DNA from: Syntrophomonadaceae bacterium
GTDB lineage: Bacteria; Bacillota; Dethiobacteria; DTU022; UBA8154
DNA length: 15,582 nt
Assembly (NCBI GenBank): GCA_007122565.1
Contig: SKTJ01000108.1
Coordinates: 1 to 15,582 of the forward strand
Direction of reading: 5' to 3'
The position numbers and the translations under genes are program-made. The number at the start of each line of letters is the position of its first letter. The stretch's first letter is position 1. The notes beneath the pieces were generated by a model. It saw only the letters and a list, made by a program, of their open reading frames with translations, made no database searches and was not told the DNA's origin. Positions 6,603 to 13,290 of this stretch are shown here, piece by piece.

Positions 6603-6658
6603 TTGATTTTTGACATTAGACTTTGGACTTTCTTTTTTATTGAATTTTCGACTGTCAA
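6603..6658 (-). repeat. inverted copy of the AAAGTCC periodic repeat
   Basis: Read on the minus strand this segment gives AAAGTCC, AAAGTCT, AATGTCA, AAAATCA in a 7-nt rhythm and a TCGAAAATTCAA stretch. Both parts resemble the plus-strand repeat at about 6452-6502, so the two form a long imperfect inverted repeat. Confidence 0.55.
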
Positions 6659-6728
6659 TACTAATATTTACTGGCTGAGGAAGGATTTTCTTTTCTTGGC
6701 GAGAAAGACTATGAGTGGATTTGCACCA

Positions 6729-6735
6729 GGGAGGG
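6729..6735 (+). promoter_or_regulatory. ribosome-binding site that fixes the tilS start
   Basis: GGGAGGG lies 11 nt before ATG 6747. The next in-frame ATG upstream (6711) has only a weak GAGAAAG in front. Confidence 0.6.
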
Positions 6736-6746
6736 ACTTTCAGAAA

Positions 6747-8204
6747 ATGTCTGAGTTTTGCAGTAGCATTCGGGATGTTATGGTCCGGGAACATTTGATC
6801 GAAAAAGAAGATCTGATTGTTGTGGCTGTTTCCGGGGGAGCCGATTCCCTTGCGTTGCTACATATCCTCCACAGATTAAAAGGGGATCAAACCCTTCCTT
6901 TTTCTCTTTACGTTGCTCATCTAAATCACGGCCTGCGTGGCCGTGCAGCTCGTGAAGATGCCGCTTTTGTGCGGGAGGAAGCACGGCGTCTGGGATTGCC
7001 CTGCACCGTGGGCGAGGTGGATACCCGTGCCTTCAGCCGCAACCGGGGACTTTCCCTGGAGGATGGAGCACGCAGGCTGCGTTATCGTTTTCTCGTGCAG
7101 CTTGCACAGCGAACTGGTGCAACACGCGTAGCTGTGGGGCACCAGCGTGACGATCAGGTGGAAACCCTGCTCTTGAATTTGATGCGCGGCACAGGTTTGG
7201 ATGGACTTGCCGGTATGAAATATAAACGTCGCCTTGATGAAGGGGTCACCCTGATTCGGCCGCTGCTTGAGCTGAGCCGTGAAGAGGTAGAACGCTACTG
7301 CCGGGAGAGTAAACTAAATCCCCGCCTTGATGAAACCAATCTTCATAATGATTTTACACGCAATCGTATTCGGCTGCAGCTTATTCCCCTGTTGGAGCAT
7401 GAATTCAACCCCAAGGTGCGTCGCGGCCTGCAACGTCTTTCCCATCTGCTAACACTGGACCGTGATTTTCTGGAAAGGGAGGCCGACGCTTGCCTATCCC
7501 GATTGCTCCTTAAGGAGGATGAGCATGAGGAACATTATCTGGTGCTTGACGGCAAGGGCCTTCTGGAGGAGCACGAAGCCTTGCAGGGTCGCATCCTGCG
7601 CCTTGCGATACGACGTTTGCTTGGCACGGTACTACGGAATATCAGCCAGTTCCATGTGCGGACAGTTTTAGATTTGTTGCGAGAGGGTTCTCCCCACGGC
7701 GTACTTCATCTTCCCGGAGGGTTAAGGGTTTCCCGCAGTTATGATAACCTTACTCTTTATTACCGTGAGCCGCCCCGTGCCGGTCAATTTGTTCCTTTAT
7801 CACTGTCTGTTCCCGGAGCGGTAAGTTTACCGGTGACCGGGATCAGGTTAAAAGCGACATTGTTTTCTCCGGAGAAACTTAAATGGCCACCTGATGGAAA
7901 GAAAGAGGCATATTTGGACTTCGATCAGGTGCTGGACAAAAAAAAACATTCCCCTGTGAATGGAAAACTGGATTTGGTGGTGCGCTCACGTCTTTCCGGG
8001 GATCGATTTCACCCTCTGGGTGCGCCTGGACGGCGCAAACTGAAGAGTTATTTAATTGATCAGAAAGTGCCCCGTACTGAACGGGAACTTATCCCCCTCG
8101 TGGTAGCAGGGGAAGAGATTATCTGGGTGGCTGGCCGGCAGATTTCCCACCAATGCCGCATAACCCCCCAAACCAAACAAGCCCTGGTACTCCAGCTGGA
8201 ATAA
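6747..8204 (+). CDS. tilS: tRNA(Ile)-lysidine synthase
   Basis: TilS uses ATP and lysine to convert C34 of the CAU anticodon of tRNA-Ile2 to lysidine, so that it reads AUA. It is essential in most bacteria. The product has 485 residues, the normal full-length form. Seen: the PP-loop SGGADS (residues 29-34), HLNHGLRGRAAREDAAFV, the substrate-binding region with GHQRDDQVETLLLNLMRGTGLDGLAGM, and RNRIRLQLIPLL. The C-terminal TilS domain contains GAPGRRKLKSYLIDQKVPRTER and IIWVAGRQISHQ. The frame is open further upstream, to 6603, but the earlier codons come from the repeat DNA, and the start at 6747 gives the usual number of residues before the PP-loop. Start at 6711 is a less likely alternative. 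It is followed by a hairpin at 8203-8238. Confidence 0.94.
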   Translation: MSEFCSSIRDVMVREHLIEKEDLIVVAVSGGADSLALLHILHRLKGDQTLPFSLYVAHLNHGLRGRAAREDAAFVREEARRLGLPCTVGEVDTRAFSRNRGLSLEDGARRLRYRFLVQLAQRTGATRVAVGHQRDDQVETLLLNLMRGTGLDGLAGMKYKRRLDEGVTLIRPLLELSREEVERYCRESKLNPRLDETNLHNDFTRNRIRLQLIPLLEHEFNPKVRRGLQRLSHLLTLDRDFLEREADACLSRLLLKEDEHEEHYLVLDGKGLLEEHEALQGRILRLAIRRLLGTVLRNISQFHVRTVLDLLREGSPHGVLHLPGGLRVSRSYDNLTLYYREPPRAGQFVPLSLSVPGAVSLPVTGIRLKATLFSPEKLKWPPDGKKEAYLDFDQVLDKKKHSPVNGKLDLVVRSRLSGDRFHPLGAPGRRKLKSYLIDQKVPRTERELIPLVVAGEEIIWVAGRQISHQCRITPQTKQALVLQLE

Positions 8205-8240
8205 ATGGGACAAGGGACCTGTCCCCTCGTCCCATTTTAA
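8203..8240 (+). terminator. palindromic hairpin, probable tilS terminator
   Basis: AAATGGGAC (8203-8211) pairs with GTCCCATTT (8229-8237), and an inner GGGAC pairs with GTCCC around a tight loop; the tail is TTTTAATTTT. The stem overlaps the stop codon. The GGGACAAGGGACCTGTCCC-like core resembles a palindrome that I recall as repeated in many anaerobe genomes, so it may be a mobile palindromic unit used as a terminator. Confidence 0.6.
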
Positions 8241-8256
8241 TTTTGTAGAGGAAGGT

Positions 8257-8790
8257 GTGCGAAGAATAGTGAAAACAGAGGTATTGCTTTCCCGCCAGGA
8301 AATTGAAGCTAAAGTGAGGGAACTGGCTGAGGAAGTTTCGCGGGACTATCAGGGGAAAAATTTGCTGTTGATCTGTGTTTTAAAAGGAGCAGTGGTATTT
8401 CTTTGTGACTTATTGCGTTTACTGGAAGTAGGGGCGGAAATTGATTTTATGGCCGTTTCCAGTTATGGCAATTCCAGCAAATCCTCCGGGGTGGTGCGCA
8501 TTCTTAAAGACCTGGACCAAAGTATTGATAATAAAGATGTGCTGATCGTGGAAGACATTATTGATACGGGCCTTACACTCAGTTACCTCAGAGAAAATTT
8601 GCTGTCCCGAAATCCTGCCTCATTACGTATTATTACCCTTCTGGATAAACCAGAGCGGCGCATCGCCCAAATTAAGCCGGACTACTGTGGCTTTAGTATC
8701 CCCGACAAATTTGTGGTCGGTTACGGCCTTGATTACCAGGAAAAATATCGAAACCTGCCTGACCTTTGTGTTTTACTTGAGTTTGCATAA
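8257..8790 (+). CDS. hpt: hypoxanthine phosphoribosyltransferase
   Basis: Hpt converts hypoxanthine (and often guanine) plus PRPP to IMP or GMP in purine salvage. In Bacillus, the homologue HprT also acts with TilS, and the pair tilS-hpt is widely conserved next to ftsH. The product has 177 residues, the normal length. Seen: LLICVLKGAVVFLCDLLR, DFMAVSSYG, the PRPP-binding signature VLIVEDIIDTGLTLSYL (acidic pair E99-D100, then D103-T107), and the C-terminal KPDYCGFSIPDKFVVGYGLDYQEKYRNLP. Start: GTG 8257 with AGAGG about 5 nt upstream. A second in-frame GTG at 8269 is also possible; the choice changes four residues. The 3' end overlaps part of a promoter-like sequence for ftsH. Confidence 0.95.
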   Translation: MRRIVKTEVLLSRQEIEAKVRELAEEVSRDYQGKNLLLICVLKGAVVFLCDLLRLLEVGAEIDFMAVSSYGNSSKSSGVVRILKDLDQSIDNKDVLIVEDIIDTGLTLSYLRENLLSRNPASLRIITLLDKPERRIAQIKPDYCGFSIPDKFVVGYGLDYQEKYRNLPDLCVLLEFA

Positions 8791-8824
8791 CAAGTGTGAT
8801 ACAATTTTACAAGTGTAATATAAT
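8777..8824 (+). promoter_or_regulatory. tandem promoter-like 19-mers before ftsH
   Basis: Two adjacent 19-bp copies (8790-8808 and 8809-8827) differ at two bases. Each carries a -10-like hexamer: TACAAT (8800-8805) with TTGAGT (8777-8782) 17 bp upstream, and the perfect TATAAT (8819-8824) with GTGATA (8796-8801, 4/6) 17 bp upstream. The duplication thus creates two overlapping SigA-type promoters. The second would start transcription near 8831. Confidence 0.55.
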
Positions 8825-8829
8825 TTTAA

Positions 8830-8866
8830 CAGATTGATTGCGTCGCATTGCGACGCAATCAATCTG
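8830..8866 (+). repeat. perfect 17-bp inverted repeat in the ftsH leader
   Basis: CAGATTGATTGCGTCGC (8830-8846) is an exact reverse complement of 8850-8866, with a 3-nt spacer ATT. With one bulge, TTTAA/TTAAA extends it by about five pairs. There is no T-run on either side, so it is not a usual terminator. It sits at the predicted 5' end of the ftsH mRNA. Confidence 0.85.
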
Positions 8867-8921
8867 ATTAAAGATAATATAAGCAATAACACCCCGGTGT
8901 AGAGAGGGAGGCGGAGCGGAA

Positions 8922-10886
8922 TTGAATAGCCGTTTTTTACGACAGGCCACTTTTTACCTGCTTGTCTTTATGATTGCCATAGCGCTGATCCAGACATTTA
9001 GCCGCACCCCGGAGACGGTGCGCGATGTTAGATACTATCCCGATTTTATTCAGATGGTTGAGCAGGGACAGATTGTCGAGGTAAAGTTGATTGGGGATAA
9101 CATCGAGGCTTCCCACAAAGACGGAACCATTGTAAAAACTTATAAGCCAGGGGACGATGACCTTTCGGCCCGCTTAATTGCCAATGATGTTCCATTTGAA
9201 CCGAATCCGCCACCGGAGCCCCCATGGTGGTCAACCCTACTCACTTATATGATACCGTTTATCCTTATAATAGGAATATTCTTTTTCTTTATGCAGCAGA
9301 CGCAGGGCGGGGGCAATCGGGTGATGAATTTCGGTAAAAGCAAAGCCCGCCTGCACGACGGGGAACGGAAGAAGGTTACCTTTGAGGATGTGGCCGGCGC
9401 TGATGAGGAAAAGGCAGAGTTGTTTGAGATCGTGGAGTATCTGAAAGATTCAAAGAAATTTACGGAGCTGGGAGCCCGTATCCCCAAGGGTGTGTTGTTA
9501 ATCGGCCCCCCGGGAACGGGGAAAACGTTGCTGGCCCGTGCGGTGGCCGGTGAAGCGGGAGTGCCCTTTTTCAGTATCAGCGGCTCTGATTTTGTGGAAA
9601 TGTTCGTTGGCGTGGGAGCCTCCCGCGTCCGCGATCTTTTTGAGAATGCGAAGAAGAATAACCCCTGCATTATCTTTATTGACGAGATCGATGCGGTGGG
9701 CCGGCAGCGTGGCGCCGGACTGGGCGGTGGACACGATGAGCGGGAGCAGACGCTCAACCAGCTGTTGGTGGAAATGGACGGGTTTGATATTAATGAGGGG
9801 ATTATTATTCTGGCGGCCACTAACCGGCCGGACATCCTGGATCCTGCCCTCTTGCGTCCCGGCCGTTTTGACCGGCAGGTTACGGTCAATTTTCCTGATG
9901 TAAAAGGACGGGAAGAAATTTTAAAAGTTCATACCAGGGGCAAGCCCCTCGGTCCGAGAGTTAACCTCAAGGTTCTGGCGCGGCGCACCCCCGGTTTTAC
10001 GGGAGCGGACCTGGAAAACCTGGTTAACGAAGGGGCCCTGCTGGCGGCACGACGTTCCCTCAAGGCGGTTACCATGCCGGAACTGGAAGAGGCCATTGAC
10101 CGTGTAATTGCCGGACCGGAGAAAAAGAGCCGTGTCATCAGTGAATTTGAAAAAAAGATTGTTGCTTTTCACGAGGCCGGTCATGCCTTGGTGGGTCACC
10201 TGTTGCCTCATACTGACCCGGTGCACAAAGTGTCCATTATCCCCCGCGGACGGGCCGGTGGATATACGATGATGCTGCCGGAGGAAGACCGCTATTATAT
10301 GACCCGCTCCGAATTAATGGATCGGGTGTCTGCACTATTGGCAGGACGGGTTGCGGAGCAGGTTGTTTTTAACGAGATCAGCACCGGGGCACAGAATGAT
10401 TTGGCCCGGTCTACCTCCCTTGTACGCCAGATGATCATGGAATACGGTATGAGTGATGAGTTGGGACCCATTACGCTGGGGCATAAACAGGACCAGGTAT
10501 TCCTGGGCCGGGATCTGGGCCGGGAACGGGACTTCAGTGAGGAGATTGCCAGGGCTATCGACAAGGAGATCAGGCGCACCGTGGATCGTTGTTACCACAA
10601 GTGCGAGGAGTTGATTGTGCAGCACCGGGATAAGCTGGACCTGGTGGCTGAAGCCCTGCTGGAGCAGGAAACGCTTGATGCCGTGGAGATTGAAGCCATG
10701 ATTGAAGGCAAGGACCTGGCTGAATTAGTGCAGCAAAAACGGGAGCAGGCTGATAAAGAAGAAGATGATGAAAAAACAGCAGCTAAAGCATTGGCAAAAA
10801 AGAAGAAAGGGCGGGCGGGCCGGGTTAAGGTGGTTCTCCGTCCGGATAAGGGTGAACTTCACGGTAAGCCCACGGAAGAGGTATAA
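8922..10886 (+). CDS. ftsH: ATP-dependent zinc metalloprotease FtsH
   Basis: FtsH is a membrane-anchored AAA+ protease that degrades misfolded membrane proteins and short-lived regulators. In sporulating Bacillus it is needed for sporulation through control of Spo0A activity. The product has 654 residues. Seen: two membrane segments (about residues 8-26 and 106-124) around a short extracytoplasmic domain; AAA module with Walker A GPPGTGKT (195-202) and Walker B IIFIDE (250-255); the SRH region ending RPGRFDR; zinc site HEAGH (417-421) with third ligand D493 in the segment QNDLARST. All are intact. The C-terminus is a Lys-rich tail with an ALAKKKKGRAGR stretch. The start is TTG 8922 with GGGAGG (8906-8911) 10 nt upstream; the next residues form the expected MNSRFLRQ membrane leader. 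A clear terminator follows at 10972. Confidence 0.97.
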   Translation: MNSRFLRQATFYLLVFMIAIALIQTFSRTPETVRDVRYYPDFIQMVEQGQIVEVKLIGDNIEASHKDGTIVKTYKPGDDDLSARLIANDVPFEPNPPPEPPWWSTLLTYMIPFILIIGIFFFFMQQTQGGGNRVMNFGKSKARLHDGERKKVTFEDVAGADEEKAELFEIVEYLKDSKKFTELGARIPKGVLLIGPPGTGKTLLARAVAGEAGVPFFSISGSDFVEMFVGVGASRVRDLFENAKKNNPCIIFIDEIDAVGRQRGAGLGGGHDEREQTLNQLLVEMDGFDINEGIIILAATNRPDILDPALLRPGRFDRQVTVNFPDVKGREEILKVHTRGKPLGPRVNLKVLARRTPGFTGADLENLVNEGALLAARRSLKAVTMPELEEAIDRVIAGPEKKSRVISEFEKKIVAFHEAGHALVGHLLPHTDPVHKVSIIPRGRAGGYTMMLPEEDRYYMTRSELMDRVSALLAGRVAEQVVFNEISTGAQNDLARSTSLVRQMIMEYGMSDELGPITLGHKQDQVFLGRDLGRERDFSEEIARAIDKEIRRTVDRCYHKCEELIVQHRDKLDLVAEALLEQETLDAVEIEAMIEGKDLAELVQQKREQADKEEDDEKTAAKALAKKKKGRAGRVKVVLRPDKGELHGKPTEEV

Positions 10887-10887
10887 G

Positions 10888-10921
10888 TGCAAGAAGCAGG
10901 AGGCAAGAAGCAGGAAGCAGG
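10888..10921 (+). repeat. 7-nt periodic repeat after ftsH
   Basis: Units of AAGAAGCAGG / AGGCAAG / GAAGCAG follow the stop codon within 2 nt. It is the same word family as at 720-757, placed 10 kb away, and both times in the same position relative to the preceding gene. Confidence 0.7.
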
Positions 10922-10971
10922 AAAAGACTGCTTGATAGGTATTATCTGAGAAAGCAACCATAACTTTAGAG

Positions 10972-11010
10972 AACAACCGGGGGAATTTCCCCCGGTTGTT
11001 TTCGATTTTA
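10972..11010 (+). terminator. intrinsic terminator of ftsH
   Basis: AACAACCGGGGGA (10972-10984) pairs perfectly with TCCCCCGGTTGTT (10988-11000); the loop is ATT. TTCGATTTTA follows. It ends the ftsH transcript and separates it from the folate genes. Confidence 0.9.
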
Positions 11011-11306
11011 ATGGTTAAGATAGGTTTATGGAATTAAGAAAAGTAGTCAGAGAGGAAAAGACAGAATAGTAAAAATGTATTTTCCTGTGCATTTCTTACT
11101 TGGAGTTAGCAGGATTTTTCTTATATGTGTAGAATAGGTGATACGGACAACGTTAGGGTATTAAGGGGTTATTTGACCTTTCACAGAAAAATTGTTAGTT
11201 CTTGAAAGGAGGTTGTTTGCTGCATTAAACAAAGTTTGGAAACCGGATGGACAGCCGTGTGAAAAATGTAACAAACGTAACTTAAAAAAAATTAGGAGGT
11301 TTTTCA
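11011..11306 (+). other. fhs upstream region
   Basis: Between the ftsH terminator and fhs there is no gene. It holds a SigH-like promoter (11109-11135), an extra strong ribosome-site-like AAAGGAGG at 11206-11212 with no useful start behind it, and the fhs ribosome site AGGAGG at 11294-11299. The transcribed leader would be about 165 nt. No known riboswitch was recognised in it. Confidence 0.45.
11109..11135 (+). promoter_or_regulatory. SigH-like promoter before fhs
   Basis: GCAGGATTT (11109-11117) matches RNAGGAWWW at every position and GTAGAAT (11129-11135) matches RNNGAAT, with 11 bp between, the SigH spacing. A SigA reading (TTAGCA, 18 bp, TAGAAT) is also possible but weaker. Confidence 0.5.
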
Positions 11307-13070
11307 ATGGTACTTGATCCGACCAAACATGCTGACTGGGAAATTGCAGAAGAGGCAGAGGCTACAATGAAAACAGTCTATCAGCTCGCAGATGAGATGG
11401 GGCTGGAGAAGGAAGAATTGTTACCTTACGGCCATTATGTGTCCAAGCTTGATTACAAAAAGATTCTTGAGCGCCTTAAGGACCGTCCCGATGGAAAATA
11501 CATTGATGTTACCGCTATTACCCCAACACCGCTGGGAGAAGGCAAGTCAACCTCGTTGGTAGGCCTTGTTCAGGGTATGGGCAAAAGGGGTAAAAACGTA
11601 ATCGCTGCGATCCGGCAGCCTTCCGGCGGACCGACCATGAATGTGAAAGGCTCCGCAGCCGGCGGCGGTCTGGCACAGTGTATCCCCCTTACTGAATTCT
11701 CACTTGGCTTAACCGGTGATATTAACGCAATCATGAACGCCCACAACTTGGCCATGGTAGCTCTCACCTCCCGTATGCAGCACGAATTTAACTACAGTGA
11801 TGCTTTCCTGAACAAAATGAACCTCAAGCGTCTGAATATCGATCCCAATAACGTGGAAATGAAGTGGATCATGGACTTCTGTGCCCAGGCCCTGCGCAAT
11901 ATTACCATCGGCAGGGGCGGCAAAGCGGACGGTTTCATGATGGATTCGGGCTTCGCCATTGCCGTTTCTTCTGAGGTTATGGCCATTCTTTCCGTAGCCA
12001 CCGATCTTAAAGATATGCGCGAGCGCATGGGCAAGATTGTTGTTGCCTATGACAAGAAGGGCAATCCTATAACCACAAAGGATCTGGATGTGGACGGCGC
12101 CATGACCGCCTGGATGGTTTCGGCGATCAACCCCAACCTGATGCAGACGCTGGAAGGCCAGCCCTGCCTCGTCCATGCCGGCCCCTTTGCCAATATTGCC
12201 ATCGGGCAAAACTCCATTATCGAAGACCGCGTGGGCCTGAAGCTAGCTGATTACCTGGTAACCGAATCCGGTTTTGCTGCAGATATCGGTTTTGAGAAAT
12301 TCTGGAACCTGAAGTGCCGTATTTCCGGCCTGAAGCCACACTGCGCCGTCCTGGTAGCTACGATTAGGGCCCTGAAATGCCACGGTGGAGCCCCCATCCC
12401 CGTTCCCGGTCAGCCCCTGGATCCCGGCTATGCCAAGGAAAATGTGGAGTGGGTGGAGAAAGGCTGCGAGAACCTGGTTCACCTGATCAAGGTAATCAGA
12501 AAGTCCGGTATGAGCCCTGTTGTATGTATCAACGCTTTCTATACGGATACGGACAATGAGATTGCGGCTGTGCGCCGCATTGCCCAGGAAGCAGGGGCCA
12601 GAGTCGCCCTTTCCAGGCACTGGGAAAAAGGCGGCGAAGGCGCCCTCGAGTTGGCCGATGCAGTTGTGGAAGCCTGCGAAGAGGAATCCAATTTCAAGTT
12701 CCTTTATGAATTGACAGAGCCCCTGGCCCAGCGTATTGAAAAGGTTGCCACGGAAGTTTACGGTGCAGATGGCGTGGAATACTCGGCCGAGGCTCAGGCA
12801 AAACTGAAGAAAATGGATGCGGACCCCGACATCAAGAATATGGGTGTCTGCATGGTTAAGACTCACCTCAGCCTTTCCGATAATCCCATGCTTAAAGGTG
12901 TGCCAAAAGGGTGGAAACTATTTATTCGCGATATTCTCACCTTCAAGGGCGCCGGATTTGTTGTTCCTGTGGCAGGCACAATTAGCCTGATGCCGGGCAC
13001 CGGCTCCAACCCGGCCTATCGCCGTGTGGATGTTGATGTGGAAACAGGTAAAGTTAAGGGATTGTTCTAA
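11307..13070 (+). CDS. fhs: formate-tetrahydrofolate ligase (long form)
   Basis: Fhs makes 10-formyl-THF from formate, THF and ATP. It is a key step of the methyl branch of the Wood-Ljungdahl pathway, and in reverse makes ATP in syntrophs. The product has 587 residues, about 30 more than the Moorella-type enzyme. Seen: the ATP-binding PTPLGEGKST (residues 73-82), RQPSGGPTMNVKGSAAGGG, ALRNITIGRGGK, GPFANIAIGQNSI, KCRISGLKPHCAVLVAT, INAFYTDTDNEI and the C-terminal VPVAGTISLMPGTG. An extra segment (about residues 155-178) and a PIPVPGQP insertion (about 365-372) are what makes it longer; I recall such long forms from sulfate reducers and syntrophs. Start ATG 11307 has AGGAGG 7 nt in front. It is followed 30-40 nt later by the folT riboswitch, so folate supply and use are neighbours. 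Confidence 0.96.
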   Translation: MVLDPTKHADWEIAEEAEATMKTVYQLADEMGLEKEELLPYGHYVSKLDYKKILERLKDRPDGKYIDVTAITPTPLGEGKSTSLVGLVQGMGKRGKNVIAAIRQPSGGPTMNVKGSAAGGGLAQCIPLTEFSLGLTGDINAIMNAHNLAMVALTSRMQHEFNYSDAFLNKMNLKRLNIDPNNVEMKWIMDFCAQALRNITIGRGGKADGFMMDSGFAIAVSSEVMAILSVATDLKDMRERMGKIVVAYDKKGNPITTKDLDVDGAMTAWMVSAINPNLMQTLEGQPCLVHAGPFANIAIGQNSIIEDRVGLKLADYLVTESGFAADIGFEKFWNLKCRISGLKPHCAVLVATIRALKCHGGAPIPVPGQPLDPGYAKENVEWVEKGCENLVHLIKVIRKSGMSPVVCINAFYTDTDNEIAAVRRIAQEAGARVALSRHWEKGGEGALELADAVVEACEEESNFKFLYELTEPLAQRIEKVATEVYGADGVEYSAEAQAKLKKMDADPDIKNMGVCMVKTHLSLSDNPMLKGVPKGWKLFIRDILTFKGAGFVVPVAGTISLMPGTGSNPAYRRVDVDVETGKVKGLF

Positions 13071-13090
13071 AGACAAAAAAGTTGTAGAAT
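13062..13090 (+). promoter_or_regulatory. possible SigA promoter of the riboswitch-folT transcript
   Basis: TTGTTC (13062-13067) and TAGAAT (13085-13090, 5/6) are separated by 17 bp. It overlaps the end of fhs. Transcription would start near 13097, just before the aptamer. The -35 match is weak. Confidence 0.4.
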
Positions 13091-13105
13091 AGTATCAGGT
13101 GTATT

Positions 13106-13217
13106 GATGGCAGAGTAGGTGCCATGCGTTAAGTGCTAAGGGATGGGAAGTTGCCCTTAGACGAAAGGTATCAGGTTTAAACCTGTGCCTGCGACATGGT
13201 ATCGCGTCCGCTGTTGC
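13106..13217 (+). ncRNA. tetrahydrofolate (THF) riboswitch aptamer
   Basis: The conserved THF-aptamer blocks appear in order: GAGTAG (13113-13118), GCGTTAAGTG (13126-13135), GGGATG (13140-13145), ACGAA (13161-13165) and GCGTCCGCTG (13204-13213). Pairing supports them: P2 joins 13118-13126 to 13195-13203 (9 bp), P3 joins CTAAGGG (13136-13142) to CCCTTAG (13154-13160), and P4 is AGGTA/TGCCT capped by CAGGT-TTAA-ACCTG. A pseudoknot GGATG with CGTCC is possible. P1 is short and rich in G-U pairs, so the ends are approximate. It binds THF-type ligands and is usually placed before folate transport or synthesis genes, as here. Confidence 0.92.
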
Positions 13218-13228
13218 ACAAGAGCAAA

Positions 13229-13283
13229 GCACCTCTTTTCTCTTGGATGTGGCAGCCTGCCCATCCTTTGAGAAAGGAGGTGT
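13229..13283 (+). promoter_or_regulatory. expression platform: hairpin that hides the folT ribosome site
   Basis: GCACCTCTTTTCTC (13229-13242) can pair over 14 positions (12 Watson-Crick, 2 G-U) with 13270-13283, which includes the ribosome site AAAGGAGG (13273-13280). The loop contains a second stem, GGATG-T-GGCA with TGCCCATCC (13245-13254, 13258-13266). A competing small hairpin CAAGAG (13219-13224) with CTCTTG (13240-13245) would free part of the blocking strand. This points to translational control: folT is off when the blocking pairing forms. Confidence 0.75.
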
Positions 13284-13290
13284 CCTTTTT

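Larger units (their letters stand above)
6385..6746 (+). other. AT-rich intergenic region spoIIE to tilS
   Basis: This 362-bp stretch has long periodic repeats (6386-6516), an imperfect direct repeat GGTAATATTATGC / GGTAAATATTATGC (6547-6559, 6565-6578), a small TTAAGA/TCTTAA hairpin (6580-6596), and a reverse-strand copy of the repeat family (about 6603-6658). The frame upstream of tilS is open here only because the repeat lacks stops. I found no convincing promoter. Confidence 0.5.

Noticed and set aside
8830..8866. The 17-bp hairpin as terminator of hpt.
   Set aside because: No T-run follows on either strand and the loop has only 3 nt.
11213..11315. Small frame from TTG 11213 with a CEKC motif behind a strong AAAGGAGG, overlapping the fhs start.
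   Set aside because: The start codon directly touches the ribosome-like site with no spacer, and 33 open codons are expected by chance.
12243..12866. Minus-strand open frame of 207 codons inside fhs, and a similar one of 214 codons at 9245-9889 inside ftsH.
   Set aside because: They are shadows of strongly conserved plus-strand genes, with low-complexity or unfamiliar products and no ribosome sites.
13243..13290. Longer FolT start at ATG 13243.
   Set aside because: It lies within the riboswitch expression platform and has no ribosome site.
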